DNA of 64,000 nt from Casuarius casuarius. Its lineage: Eukaryota > Chordata > Aves > Casuariiformes > Casuariidae. The translations under genes were made by a program, and so were the position numbers. Of the stretch, positions 11,651 to 24,900 are shown one piece after another (position 1 is the stretch's first letter; each line of letters starts with the position of its first letter). The notes under the pieces were generated by a model. That model had not been told where the DNA came from. It saw nothing but the letters and a program-made list of their open reading frames with translations, and did not search any database. The stretch spans positions 3,048,197-3,112,196 of the forward strand of contig PTFA01000082.1 of assembly GCA_003342895.1 (NCBI GenBank), written 5' to 3'.

Positions 11651-14600
11651 TCAAATCACTCCTAAATGTACAAATTGTACTCATACTGAAATCAAAGGGG
11701 CTCTTCTACACCAGGACATGCAGGGTGAAATATTGGTTTTATTAACTGCCCCTTCCTTTCCTGATCTAGGAGGTCTCTGCCCAATAAAGCAGGAGGACAG
11801 CTGGGGCACCACCCCATTTGTTCCTCATCTGAGAGCAAGCATGCTGGCCAAGCACAATCCTTATGAGACAGTAGAGAACCTGCAGAGATGCAGGCCATGC
11901 CTGACCTTCCCCAAAGACACAAATCCAGGGGGATCTAGTCTTTATTACTTCCACTTTTGCTGCCTGTGGAAGCATTTGTCCTTTTATACGGGATGGTGTA
12001 GTAGCCCATTCAGAGCCACCAGTGTTGTTGCAGTCACTTTTCGTTATTGCTCCCAGCCACAGTCAGTAAAATAAGGGGATCCCTCCAAGATCGTGGACTC
12101 CAGCAGAAAATTAGCAATAGCCTGGTGTTTAGTAGTAACTCTGCTTGGAACTACAACATATGTTTTTTTTCTCTGCTAAATGTGATTTCCTTAGGATAGT
12201 GATTATAAAGCATTACAACTGTTAAAGAACCACCACAGTAATAAAAATAATACAATCAAACAGTAATGTTAATAGTGCCTTCCGTTCACAGATCTGAAGT
12301 TTAATGACTCAAATCTGGCAGCACCCTGAGAAATTTGAAAAAGAGAGGCTTTCCTGATTGTTAGAAGAGGGCAAATAAACACANACATGGATTGAATGAT
12401 GATTCCCTAAAAGGTGGGAATAGAAAGTGTAGCTAAGGTGGGGAAACAGCCCCAATTTTCAGACCAGTGGCCTGGTCCTGCTGCCTTTCCTGGCAATAAC
12501 ATTTTATCTGGGAGACTATATAACCAGACATGTCTATCTGTGCCTCCCAGAAAAATTACATAAGCATAAAACAGAAGAATGACTCAGTAGAGATATTCCA
12601 GTGCAACCCCTGGAATAAAAAGACACTTCTTAATATACCTCTTCAAATGAAGAGAGTGAAAGCAAGCAAAGTCAAAAAGTCACTATTATACTAGAATAAA
12701 AGTATCTATGCAAGGAATGACATTTCTAACCATTCTGCTATAATTATGCCAGAATGACTGGCAAAATTTCCTTGTATGAACAAACTCCCACCTCCTCTGG
12801 TAGTGAATTCAAGGAATTGACTACATTGGAATTAAGCTTTTTTCCAGGCAAATTAACTTTTTAGCAGAGGGACCTTTACCCTGAGTGTTAAATGCTCATC
12901 ATCAGTGTATTTTACTTCCTCAATATACATAAAGCACCAAGAGCCATCAACACAACAAAGTCTTTCACCNGCATTTGCTGTGAGCAGAAGTCAGTTAAAC
13001 TCATGGGGCACCTTGCTTGTCCTTGAGCTCCAGTAATACTGCTGTCATGTAGATGAGCTAGTCCAGAGCAAAATGAAAGGAACCCACTTCCAATTCTATT
13101 ACACATACCCCACCCTCAATGCCAAGCTCCACCTGTGGAACCATTTAAACTCCTCTATTTATAGGTATCACCAGAGCCCTGTAACTTGAGGTCCTGAGAG
13201 TCCATTGCAGGTGGGGGCCAATGATGAGCATTTGTGCTCTCTCTGCATGTAGGAGGGAGACATGGTATGTAGCAGGACATGCAACTAATGCCCCAATACA
13301 TGCAACCATGATGAGCCTAATTAAATAAAAAGAAAAGAAAAATAATTTTCTGGAGATATTTCCAGCCAATGCATTTATAGTTTCCCATTGCAGTTCAACA
13401 GCTGTGCATTTTACAGCATGAGAAAAGAAATGACAAGTGGGGTTTCTGAGGCTGTCCCATGCCAGCAGTGTAGGGGAGGTTTTGAAGGGCTGGATTAGAT
13501 ATCTTTTCCTTCTTGACCAAAAGCAAGGTAGCACCCCTCTGAGAGTGTGCTCGGGCCGGAGGAGCAGAGGGAGGGAAAGGCCAGTGGAAGATCTGCTGCT
13601 CCCTGCAATCACTGGAGGGCAGCACCACTATGCTCACACCACAGAGCAGCTCTGCAGGGAGGGGAAGGGGAGCTCTGCGGTCATGTGTAAAACCCCTGAT
13701 GTCACCTAAAACCAAGAGTGACTCAGGGTGGCCATTTTGGTCCTACGTCTTCATGTCCCGTAACTTCCTTGTCAAATCTCTCTGGGCAGTGGCCTACCAA
13801 CAGGCAGAGCAAGATGCTGGGGAGGGGAGGGGAGGCCAAGTTGTTTATAGCATTTGCAGCTCTTTTTTGCTTTTAAGTCTTCTTCGTGTGCAGTGGTAGC
13901 ATCTGCTGTAGAACTGCACATGGCCCCAACCATCCTGTTCGTATGAGTCGTGAATTTATGGATCTGAGCCTCCTGTTACTGCTGCTGCTGGGTATGAAAC
14001 TGCTTATGTCTCCTGATATCAGGGGAATTGCTGAAGGTTTACAGTGAAAAGCAAAATCAGATCTCATGTTTAGAAGGAGAGTCAACGCAAGACACTGCAA
14101 GTACAAGAAATACATCCAAGTGGGTTTGTGAAGCAGCCTTTTAAGCCTGCTTGTGTGCTTTATTAACCAGCAAAAAGCGGTTCAGGGGTCTTCTTCAGGG
14201 GTCATCAGTGGAGATCGGCTCACATGTGACGATTCAGCATGACACAGCACGGCTATGTTGTGCCTTCTGTCATGACAGCGTTTCACAAACTAATTCAGTG
14301 TTTCTGAACTGGTGAGGAGGGAGGATGTGCCGGGGAGGGGTGAAGTTGCACCTTGTTTTCTGGGAGCTGCCTGGTATTATGGGTGGTCGATACGGGGCAC
14401 GAGTGGTTTCATTCCCCTGAAAGAGAGCTTGGCTTTGCAGAGCCTGTGAAATGCTGAGCTAAATATTCCACCCTTAAAAAAATATCCCTATAGCAGTATT
14501 ACTCCTGCAGATAACTTCTGCAGATACAGCACTGAGGGAAGGCAGCTAAGGGCCATTTGTATCCCCCTAAATTAGTTGGCTGGAGAATCACTCACATCAG

Positions 14601-16185
14601 CTACAGATGCCTGAGGGCCGGCTGCTGCCTGCCCGCTCCTGCCGAGTTGTGCCTTAGCCTTGTAACACAGTCCCGCTCACGTCAGAGACCGCTCAGGAGA
14701 CACAAGGATGGTGCCCCCGCTCCAGAAGGAGCTCACCTCAGAGGACTGAACACCACCACCCGGAGCAGCTCCTTGAACTTGGGAGTTCAAGAGCTGATTT
14801 TTCTACGACTGTGCACAGACCATGGCACGACCCAAAGAGGAACACGCAAAGGATCATAAATTTGAACTGCTTTGGTCTCCGGCAGCTAGACCTGTCTCCT
14901 ACCACAGAAAATACATGATGCTCAAGAAAGGAGTAGGATCTCAGGAGCCACAGGACAGCTGGCACACTGAGGCAAGGGCTCTGCAGGCTCGCACACCGCT
15001 CCCAGCGCTAAGGCCTTCACCGCCAGGAGCTCCAATGCAATGCACTCAAAGGGCCAACACAGCAGGATGAGCAACGCCGCAGAAGATGCAACAAAGCCCG
15101 AATGTGACTAGCTACAACTGCGGACGAGACAAAAAGCCCCCTGGCATATTAAAATGACACAGAAGACACACCTGTGGCTGGTCCCTAGCCTTTGTGAAAG
15201 CAGAGACCGCTGATTCCAGAGCTCTGATAGAAACTCATTAATGCCGTTAGAAAGCTTTTATTCTGAGTCTGAATTTGTATATAGTCTTGTGTATATAGAC
15301 CATGGTTGAGACAGTTGAATAAAATTCTTCTCCTTATATAGCAGAAAGCTTTTAGGGTACAAGCATCCCATACCAGAGGATTTTCAGCCTAAAAATTATG
15401 CGATGAGGACAATTCAGACATTAATTCCCTATTTAAGCCCTGTGGATTCAGCAGTTCTTAAAACACAATACTTTTAATAAAAATTAAAATTAAAAATAAA
15501 TCCATGTATATATGGAGAAGGCTTATGGGAAAGTCTCTCTTTCATAGGAAGAAAATGGATTGAACAGAATTTACTGAGAACATACAGCATTTTTTTGTCT
15601 CGTGATGCATGTTTATACTATTTTTCTTTCAGATCATCCTACAGAATAGCAAGAACTTTGTCCTGTACTACACTTTTTTCATGGCTCAGAAAAATTTACA
15701 CAAATATACTCTTGTATAAAAGTCCACCTTCTTCCAGGAAAGCCCATTTTTTTAAAACACAGCTACAATTAAAAAATAAAAAGTGACTTTATAAAAACAG
15801 GCAACTTTCTAGCAATGCAACTGAGCTGTGTAGGAAAACAACATGTATCTTCCTACCAAATGACACAGGAGGATATGCCTCCTAAAACACCAGGAAACAC
15901 AGTTGCAGTAGCCCTCTTTTACAGGATGTACCTACTTCAGTTCAAATGCTAGTAAACAGAGGGAACAAAGTCCTAATTAATATGTAGGCCATCTTGCCCA
16001 TCCCTTACCCACAGAATAGTTAGCTAGGTCTCATTTTGTCCCTAACATTGACAAAATTGACAAAAAGAACCAGTCTGATAGGGCAAAGGCTGATCTTGCA
16101 GAGCGGATATCACAAGCTGAAGTGATGCTCTTTACTTCTACAATGCCTGTATCCAAAAATCAAAATATGCTTCCAGAACCAGATT
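11651..16185. other. non-coding stretch with a GC-richer patch, no gene seen
   Basis: No gene can be supported. A 155-codon minus-strand frame at 13145-13612 has no recognisable motif and sits in a GC-richer patch (about 13440-13710). Near 12580-12830 there are phrases faintly like CR1 3' sequence (gatattccagtgcaacccc, and cctcctctggtagtgaattc), too degraded to call. The remainder is unique-looking AT-rich DNA. Confidence 0.5.
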
Positions 16186-16189
16186 CTAC

Positions 16190-16318
16190 AATTCCTATTT
16201 TAAAGAGAAGGAATTACAAAGACACTGAAAGGTTAAACAATTTGCTCACCTTTTTAGACTAAATCAGCAGCAATTTGAAGCTAGACCTCTTGGTCTCTCT
16301 TCTACCACCAGACTTGCA
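16190..16318 (+). repeat. MIR/CORE-SINE-like remnant
   Basis: The sequence runs attttaaagagaaggaatta, cactgaaaggttaaacaatttgctc, then a region ending gaagctagacctcttggtctct and taccaccagactt. It follows the order of the MIR 3' half: 'attttacagatgaggaaactgaggcacagagaggttaagtgacttgcccaaggtcacacag', then 'gaacccaggtctcctgactcc', then 'accactagacc'. Such amniote MIR-type SINEs are inactive and old. It has no coding role. Confidence 0.65.
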
Positions 16319-18951
16319 GGCTTATTTAGTAAGCCAGGTGGGCTCTCACAGATCTGTAATTACTTGCAGGTGCCCATAGCTCAGCTCTCCCAAAAATTTA
16401 GAAACAAAATGAAACCAAACATGACCAGCATCGCCACTCAGACAAAGGTATCTTGCATTTAGCTCCAAGCATGGGAAAGTCATTTATTGTTAAATAGTGC
16501 TGCAGGAGAGGCCCAATCTGCACATATGGCTCCTGTAATAATCCTGCCTCACCACGTTCAAACACCTCTACCCTTCACGGGAACACAGCTACCACCTTTG
16601 TCCGCAGCACTGAACTGCAGAGCCAGCCTCACCAATGTCTCCAAAGGCCAGGAAAAAGCTCTTAAAGCAGGTCTCTTTATTTAATAGGTAACAACAACAC
16701 AGAGGCAAACACTAGAATAATGTAATTCACACATTGGTACAAAATGTACAAGCTGGTTCACTTGACAAACAAAGCCATGAGTGTGTGGCATTTACCTCTA
16801 GATATGCATGCAACATTTATATTGGGAGGCCACAGTCCACAAAGGCCAGGCCTGTGCCTGATAAGACAGGGCACAACCTTGTAGCCTGTTACAAACCAGT
16901 GAAAGTATTCTTTCCCAGCATGGCTATCACAACAGCAGCAAAGGAGCCAGAAGAAGCCTTATTTGATGGGCTAGTTTAGCAATCTTTTGTTGGGAGGGAG
17001 CAGAAAAGAGGAGCCAAGTTCTGTGATAAAGTTGTCCAGTCGGCCCAGTTTAGGCTGGTTCACCCGAAATCAGGTACTCTTTCTGCCCAAAAGTAAGCTC
17101 TGAGAAAGCAATAAAGAGAAGGTGTTTTCCACGCTTTGCATTAGAGGAGACATAAAGCTGGTGTCGTAGTATTCTGGCACTTCATCGTAAAAACTCTCCC
17201 AAAGGCTTTAAAAAGCTGTGAATTTGTAGTAGGAGAGAAGGAGCCCTGGAGGACAAAGCAGGGAGAGCACTGGAAGGGAAAACACAGATACATGCTGGCA
17301 CCTGCACGTGTTAGGGTGGAGAGAACTGGCTGTAAGGCACTGAGATAAAACCTCCACGTCTTCTTGGCAATAAGACAGGCATCGTTTTTGATCATTGAAT
17401 CAAGTAGTACGAAAGGCCCAGAACGTCATCTGCAGAGTATAAAGTTAAACCAACAACGCCGCCCAGCAACACATAATGCTGGACAGTTCTTCGTTAGCTT
17501 AATGGCGCCATTCCTCTTGAACCTTAGCACAGAAGGCCTTGTTGTTAGTAGATATTTTATATTAAACCAAGAGAAAAATTATTTCAGTATGAACATTTAG
17601 AACAAAGGCAGACGGTAAAACATGTGTCCTCTTAAGGCAGCCTGTACTTCTTAGGAAATGTGTTACTGACTGAAGAAACCTGAGAAACTTGAATCTACCA
17701 ACCGTCCTGGTATGTATGGAATCACATGCATATGGAATCGCATGGAAAACACGTGGAGAAAACAATATGAAAATTTAATATCAATTCCTACAGACAGATC
17801 CCCTGAATAAATCTCAGTCCTTCAGTCTGAGATTAAGAAGGACACAGACTAAGGAACTAGGTCCATTTTCTTGGCAAAGAGACATTGTTGGTGCACCTGG
17901 CTAAAATAAAGATCCATCTTAAAATTCTTACATTTGCTTATTTTGGTGTGGTAGCCACCTAGGAACCTCAACCAGAGTAACTGCAAATGCAGAGTTCAGC
18001 CCTGCAAACTTATATAAAGCTTGAGGAAGGTANGTGGGAATTTTTTAAAGTAATTTAGAGAATTCTTTTAAGTGTTTTTCATAATTTTCAGTAAAAGAAA
18101 CAAGAGTTAAACATTAGGCGAGGCTGTTTGAATCCAGCAGCTCAATCTTATCACAGCATGTGTTAAATATATGATAAAAAATCCAGCCAGCCCATTAACC
18201 CTAACAGCTGTGAATTTTAAAAGAGCCATTTTTGTAGACATCCACACTGGTCCCTGGAGGTGGTAAATAAGATGATTTGCCGCAGTTGCAAGGAATCGAA
18301 TCTCGAAGCTGCACAGAGCACAAATAAGAACCCTGTTCAGGCCAAAATGGAGTCTTCTTCCCTCACTGTCTGAGGCCAAGTGCACCCGCAAACAGCAGCA
18401 ATAAAGCCGTCACATCAGTTACAGCCCTACCACTGCATGGGGAACGCGACATTTTGCAAAGCTGTATTTACTTGTTAGAAATGATTGATTTCAGCTCCCC
18501 ACTCTGTCCGCGCTGCTTGCAATTCCCCGGTACACTATACCATCTGCCATAATTCTCCCAGGTTGGCTTGGTCATACCGTAACGCACAAAAATCAGTCAG
18601 AACTGCTTGATTCGCTGGTGCCCAAAGAAGAAAGGCCGCATGTGCGACTTCACCGTCTGTTTCACGATGTACTTTTGCTCCCTGCCCAGAGAGTGTCGAG
18701 CCAGTACGTTTCTCCCCTTTCCAACAATGTGATCTTATCGCAGGCAGCTGGCCTGCGCTCTGCACTTTCATTTTTATTGTGTGGGCTCTGAAACTCTGAT
18801 GCAAATAGTCTGCCGAACATCCTCCCTCCACTGCATAGGTTTTTTTTTTCCTCTTCAGACTCCTTGCATGCAGTGCACTCCAGCGTCACCCTGGCTCCAG
18901 CCAGCTCCCATTGTTCACATTGTTGTTTTCATGTCAAGGGCGTGAGAGGAA

Positions 18952-18980
18952 TTTTTTTTTCTTTCTTTTTTTTTTTTTTT
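18952..18980 (+). repeat. T-rich low-complexity tract
   Basis: This is a run of T interrupted by ctttc. It may be the tail of an unrecognised minus-strand retroposed copy, but nothing recognisable flanks it. Confidence 0.8.
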
Positions 18981-19616
18981 GCCAGAACAGCAATTTAAAG
19001 CCTAGGCCTTGAAAAAACACTTGCCATTTGCAGGAAAACAGCTACTGGGCTCACCACAAGGCCAAAGACGAGGGAACATCCCACGTGATCAAAAAAGGCA
19101 GATGGTAATATAAATTAAAGTAGGACCAAAGGAAGAAGCCATTTGCAGAATAGGATGAAGAAACCGAAAATTCAATTTGCTTTGCAGTGGCCTACATAGA
19201 AGAGGAACTGCCACAGCAGATTAGATAAGTGGTCCACCGGGGCTGGCGTGCCAGCACTGCAATGGTTGTCTCAGAAAGCNTGAAAGAAATGATGTGTGTG
19301 TGACCAGGAGTGACAAAGGGGAATAGCTAAGGAGCCAACTAATTGTGCAGTGCTGTACGTAGGCTGTACAGGAGCTACTTCCCAATACCTGCCTGTGAGC
19401 ATTACTATTTATTTCTTCACTCGCTGCAGCACAAATGTTACATTCTGCCATAAAATTGCCAGGCTTTCAGAAATAAATGCATCCACAGAGTTTATCTCAC
19501 ATGCTTCCACCTCTTGGGATCGCAGGCTGCAGAAGTTGACTAGGTATTGGGAAAGGAAGTGTATCCTTTGATTAGCTCTGCATTTACTACACCAACTTCA
19601 TGGAATGTGTCTTTTC

Positions 19617-19636
19617 TTTTTTTTTTTTTTTTTTTT
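19617..19636 (+). repeat. poly(T) tract
   Basis: Twenty consecutive T residues, preceded by a short TTTTC stretch. A simple homopolymer, likely length-variable. Confidence 0.85.
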
Positions 19637-20225
19637 GGCTTCATTTAACAGGAAAAACAGGAGGAAATGAACATGGTTCACTATTCCCTTCACAATTTTG
19701 TTGTTGTTATTTTTTCAATATTTTTAGACGCTGTTCTCCTTGATCGTTCAAAAAGCCTCAGGCCTGTCTCCTGTAACCTTTTTTCTTTAAAGCCTCTTAT
19801 AGGCTAATCCTGCCTCCTCCTGTGACCACTTTTATCACATCTTTTCCAACTGCTACAATTTAAGGAGAGGGCAACCTTTCACATGATATCCCAACCTGCC
19901 TTGAATTCCGTGCCATGCTGGTTTATACGTTCGAGCTGAATTTTTATCCCCTCTTTAACACATCTGAGTATTCTAGCAACTCCCGTGGTCATTGTGGGCT
20001 CCCCTAATACTCCCACCAGGCTGCCCACAAAAAGCCCCATGCATTTGGGAGGACCAAGCCCATGCAAACTGGGGGGTCCTAGACCTTTGGGGGTGGTTTC
20101 TGCTAATGTGACTCTCTCCTATTTCTCCCTTTATGTCCTGTGGCCTTCCTCCTCCTCCTCTCCCCATCTGCCAGCTGTGCTGATGTTTGCAGTCCTTCAG
20201 GGGCTATTCGTCCCCTACGCTAATG

Positions 20226-20282
20226 GCTTGATCCAAAGCCCAAGGGAAGTCTTTCCACTGATTTCACAGGGCCTCAGACTAG
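20226..20282. repeat. degenerate self-complementary sauropsid repeat (gatccaaagccc type)
   Basis: The left arm, cttgatccaaagccc, is nearly intact. It is followed by aagggaagtctttccactga and a worn right arm, cagggcctcagact. This matches the family copy at 5271-5335 and the pattern 'gatccaaagcccattgaagtcaatgggagtctttcc' of turtle, crocodilian and bird genomes. Confidence 0.6.
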
Positions 20283-21904
20283 TTCCCAATTTACATTCCT
20301 ATCCCTCCTCTAAATCCTTCAAATCCTTACTGTATTCTTGTTCAAGTACCAGCTTCTCCCCTCTTAACTTTGCTCTGCTCTGAGTTGCTGCCATTCACAT
20401 CTGTTTATTCTTTGGCCTCAGAGCGTGGCCCTTATTTGGCACAGCAAATACCCACACTTCCAGATCTTACCTCATCTGCTCAGGATAAATGCTCCTTGCC
20501 AGGAGCTATATATTTTCTTTCAAAGTTTCTTACAAAGGGCTATACCAAAGAGGTCATGAAAATGGAGGCACTTGGCCAGGAACTGGTTATCCAGGCGACT
20601 ATACTGCCCTTTCCTCTCTCTCTCCGATTACACCTTGAAGTGCCTGAGCAAGCAGTCAATAACAGGCGCTACATTAACAACATCCACTCTCCATAAACAA
20701 CTAGTCATGACTTGCTGAAATACAAATGTTATTCATAAAACTGTCTGGTCCTTTAAAGAAACCTGCAGCTCTTTTACACACTTGGGAGCTCTTCCTTCAC
20801 CTAAAGAAGCATGCTGAGATTCCCCTGGACTTTTTACCAGGATTGGGATGAAGCCCACAGTTCAGTATTTTTATGATTCCACACTATTTATTCCAAAACC
20901 CTTAGATGCATACTTTCTAGTACCTTTCAGTCCTGCTAATTTACTGAACTTCAGGTTCTCAAGAGGCTCTGCATCCTCCTCCTTAGATACTTCTGTCTCT
21001 GTTAAAGAGACAAAGACAGATTAAAAATTGTATTTACAAAAGTCACTTCCCTCTCCCTATATTAAGCAGAACCAGGATTTGATCATGCTCTTCTGAAGAA
21101 GTTTCTAGCCAGATTCCACTACTGATGGTCACAGCAGGCCATAGTGATGACCTTAACATTTCTTATGTCTGCTGGCAACACATGGAACTAAAATACTCCT
21201 CCCCTTCTAAAACAGGCACCCATTGCGTGCTTTTCCCCCACCATATCTAGCAAACCTTCCTCTTCCGCCCATGTCACACATGTACCCACACAGCAGTTCT
21301 CCAGACAGCAACATGCAGGGCAGCAGCAACGGTAAGGGGACTGGCAGCCAGCAGCACTGCAAGCTCTGACAGGTATAGTGGGTGGGTGGCTTCCAGCCCT
21401 GTCCTGGTGGAGAAATGCTCCACCTTCGTCTCTCTGAGATGCTCAGCCCTTCCGAGTGGAAGGAAAGGGACTGGTGAGTACCCCCTTGCTAGCACTGGGT
21501 GGGGAAAGCAGGTTTCCTGTGGCTGGTGGTGAGTCAGAAGGGAGGAAGACAAGGACTGACTTCCTGCTCCTTCCTCAGAGGAGCTATCCCACTACAAGTG
21601 TGCAGCCTCCACCATCACTATGGTCACGTCTCTCAGCCCACAAGGTCTTCTCACCCTGCGAGGAGCACATGGAAGTGATGCCATTCTTCCCCAGAAGAGC
21701 ACCGGAGGCAATATGTGTGCCCACACACAGCATGGGGCTGCCAACACCCTCTCCTCAAATCTTGCCTAGTGTTGGGGAGAGAGCAACCCAGGGATTGACC
21801 ATAGGAGAATAGCGGGGGGTCTTGGCNAAGCGCTTTGCTACTGGTCTGTTACTGGTATTAAAAAGAAGCCCAGAAACACTCTGAGAGAAAAAGAATTCCC
21901 CCAA

Positions 21905-21953
21905 AACTTGAGGAATGTATCTGGTGGATGATCAGGTCATCCACCCTCAAGTT
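21905..21953. repeat. interrupted inverted repeat, 17-base arms
   Basis: The left arm is split into aacttgag (21905-21912) and ggtggatga (21923-21931), with ten extra bases between the parts. After a five-base loop, the right arm tcatccaccctcaagtt (21937-21953) is the exact complement of the two left parts joined. An RNA copy could fold into a stem of 17 pairs with one large bulge. No flanking target-site duplication or known transposon end was seen. Confidence 0.85.
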
Positions 21954-24900
21954 AATGTGTGCTACAAGGCCTTTGAGTAAGAAGTATTGAAACTAGGGAC
22001 ACGTCTAGTTTTAAAAAGAGTTTGCTCTGCTTATAGTCATTGGTCATCTAAATGCTCATACCTTTCTCTTGGGCTTTCATTAATAAATCGTTGCTTTATT
22101 TTACTGCTAGACCTGTGTGACACTGTGGAGCAAGATGAATTAGAGTAGCAAAATAGTAAGGAAGGGGGACTACTATGACGCAGGACTGATGTGTGCACCA
22201 AAAATACACTGAAGGAGCCCAGGGCAGGAAGATGGAAGGGCATGGGAGCAGGATGCCCATTCATCACTGTAGTAACACAAATTTCAAACACAAATTGTTT
22301 GTCNCTCCTGGCACATCCACACACTTTTCTTCACATCACCTGCTGCACCACAGGCAGAGGCAGGCCAGAACATCAGTTCAATTCCAAGCCTTAAAGAGGG
22401 CAGGGTATATTTTGGTAGGCATCAAACCAGCTCTCCTTCATGCACCTGATCCAGGTGTCACATCTTTCAGGCAGAGGGAGGTCAGGGACTCCGGCTCTGC
22501 CCTCCACCCTGAGCCTGGGCCACAAGTGCAGAGGAGGTGCACGCTCTACTGCCCTGCTCTGTTCTAGCAAGCTTTGCTTCATCTGTCAGGTCTTATTCTG
22601 TGTTTAAAATGTGCTCATAAAATTCAGTAATAGCCACTATCACAGTGTTAACCATACTACTAATTACTCCACATGGTAATGGTCACAGGTGCCCCAAACA
22701 GTTCTTTGATTTTTACCTCTTTTGTGGACACTGGCAACATTGAAGAAGAGGGATTCCTCAATAAAGCTGGAGCTAACCTTTCCCAAAGTTTCACTTATCC
22801 CCCTGAATTTTAATCAAGAATATGATCAGATTGGGGCAAACAACAGGAAAAGCTCTGAAAGAAAGAAAAGAAAGAAGAGAGCACTGGATTTCATTTTCAA
22901 AAGTGCTATTAAATACTCTCTGGATTTGTCATCTCTCCAAAATAGCTTAGTCTAAAAATTTCACATTCTTTTTATTCTTGCTGAGGAATGGTGCCCATGA
23001 CTAGTGTCTTGTGCATTTATTTTTTTGTGGGGACTATGTGAAGAATTAGACAAATTTATGAAATACCCAAAGAACGCAATCATCTACTCATTAGCAATAT
23101 AAACACCACATACAGACATCAGCCTGTATCAATACAATACATTCATTCCTGACTTATGCCTGTCTAGCTTGTTCTTGAGAGGCCTAATTGGCAAAGGCTC
23201 CTACCGGGATAAAAAGAGAGAGGACAGGGGATGGAGTGGGCACCGTCCAATGTTTTGGAGGCAACCACTCTGTTCCTTAGCAGGGCTGAGTCTGAGATCC
23301 CCAAAACAGAAGTGAGGGGATGAGAACATGAAGAAAAGTGAAGGACAAACGTGGCCCTGCCCTGCTGGCTGCAGAGGGTTCCCATGGGCAGACAACAAGC
23401 TCCCTTCTGCATATTCGTGATCCCTCCCTATCCCCCCGCTCCAGGTATCACAGTGTATCAGAGGCATGGTTATGCCTCTCCTTCTTTATTTTCTTCTTCT
23501 TTGATGCAGAAGACATTTCTCAGACTTTCTTTCTTCACCTCTGCACTTATATTAACTGCGAGAATAGCAGGACTTAAAAGCAGTTTTTGTGCCAAAGACA
23601 GACTTGATTTGTAAGGGTTAAGTTCAGATGCCTGTATAATTTTTTTAAATCATGTTCAATCCTCAATTGCTGGGGACAAAGACTATTTGTAGCACACAGG
23701 GATGCCCCAAATACCCTTCTCAGTGTAGATAGCAAAGAAAACATTGGTCAGTGATGACCATTTTGTTATGCGCGCATGTCAGAAAGTTACCTTTCCCTAA
23801 ACTAAGCATAAAAATAACAACACCATGGCCAGAATAACCATCTCCAGATGTGCTAATTAGCAGAGTGGTCACAGGTAAGCGTGCATAAGGAAGAGTTGGA
23901 CCAGAGCTGTAGCCAGCAGCAGGGATGGCGAGGGAGAGGGGGAGAAGCTGTGGAGCCGAGGGCTCGGTAGCAGCAGCTGCCAGGAGGGCAGCTCCTCTTC
24001 TTGGGCCTTTCTCCATCCTCACTATGACACCTCTGTGCCCATGCGCATTTAAAAAGGGAGGGAAGGTCCTCTCGGCAGTACTGACAGGCACGCGGACTCA
24101 AAGGGACCCAGATGGCTATGTCCAAGTGGCAAGGAAAGTGCTGAGCCCACGTCTGCCACAGTTGAAGGACCTGACAGCACATGCCTGCTCACGTGTTGGG
24201 GCCAGCAGGTGTCTGGGGAGGAGGGAAGCGGGGCAGGGGACCCAAACCCACAAACTTCACTTTTCATTTAAATTAAAGCAACAACATGCATTTCTCCCCT
24301 TCGTTGCTCTGTGGCCTGAGGCTTTGAGTGCCACATTGCAGCTAGTGGCAGAGCAAACTTTTCAGATACTTAGTTCCACCTTTCACAAACCTGCCACTGT
24401 CTATAGGCTGCCTACGGCACCATTGCTTTTTATGGACAGCAATGTTGCTGTGAGCACATGAGAAAACTGGAAGCGTAATGTCACACATAGTACAATATTT
24501 GGGCTAATTATTTAACTCAGTCAGAAGGGAGAGAAGAGGTCCTGTTACTCATTTCTCTTTGGTAATAGCGTACAGGAGCTTGAAATGTGGACCCCCACGC
24601 AAGGTGCTGCACAGACAGAACACAGTAGACAGCTTTTGGAGAACACTGACCGTGTCTTTTAGTCCCAGATATAATGCAACAGCCAAAACTCAGGCACAAC
24701 AGCTTAATCAAAGCACTCAGAGTGTCTGCAAGGCTTTGAACTGGTGTGCAGAAGAAGACTTCAAGGAAGCAATGAACCTAAATGAAAACTGTGTGTAGGG
24801 ACTCCCAAACTTCAGAAAGGTTTGAAAAGTCACGTAAGACTCAAATTCTTCAAATAATCCAGATTTTTATGATATGCAAAACCAGTGTCTCAACCCCACT

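Noticed and set aside
12580..12830. Possible CR1 3' remnant
   Set aside because: Only two short phrases resemble CR1 and the order between them could not be aligned.
13145..13612. 155-codon minus-strand open frame
   Set aside because: No motif or family resemblance, overlapping frames on both strands, and no splice or promoter evidence.
21010..21120. Possible minus- or plus-strand MIR remnant (gcagaaccaggatttgatc)
   Set aside because: Only one phrase resembles MIR; the ggttaagtgacttg core is not visible.
23925..24461. 178-codon plus-strand open frame
   Set aside because: Lies in a GC-richer patch where both strands have overlapping open frames. Its alanine/arginine-rich start and low-complexity body suggest chance.
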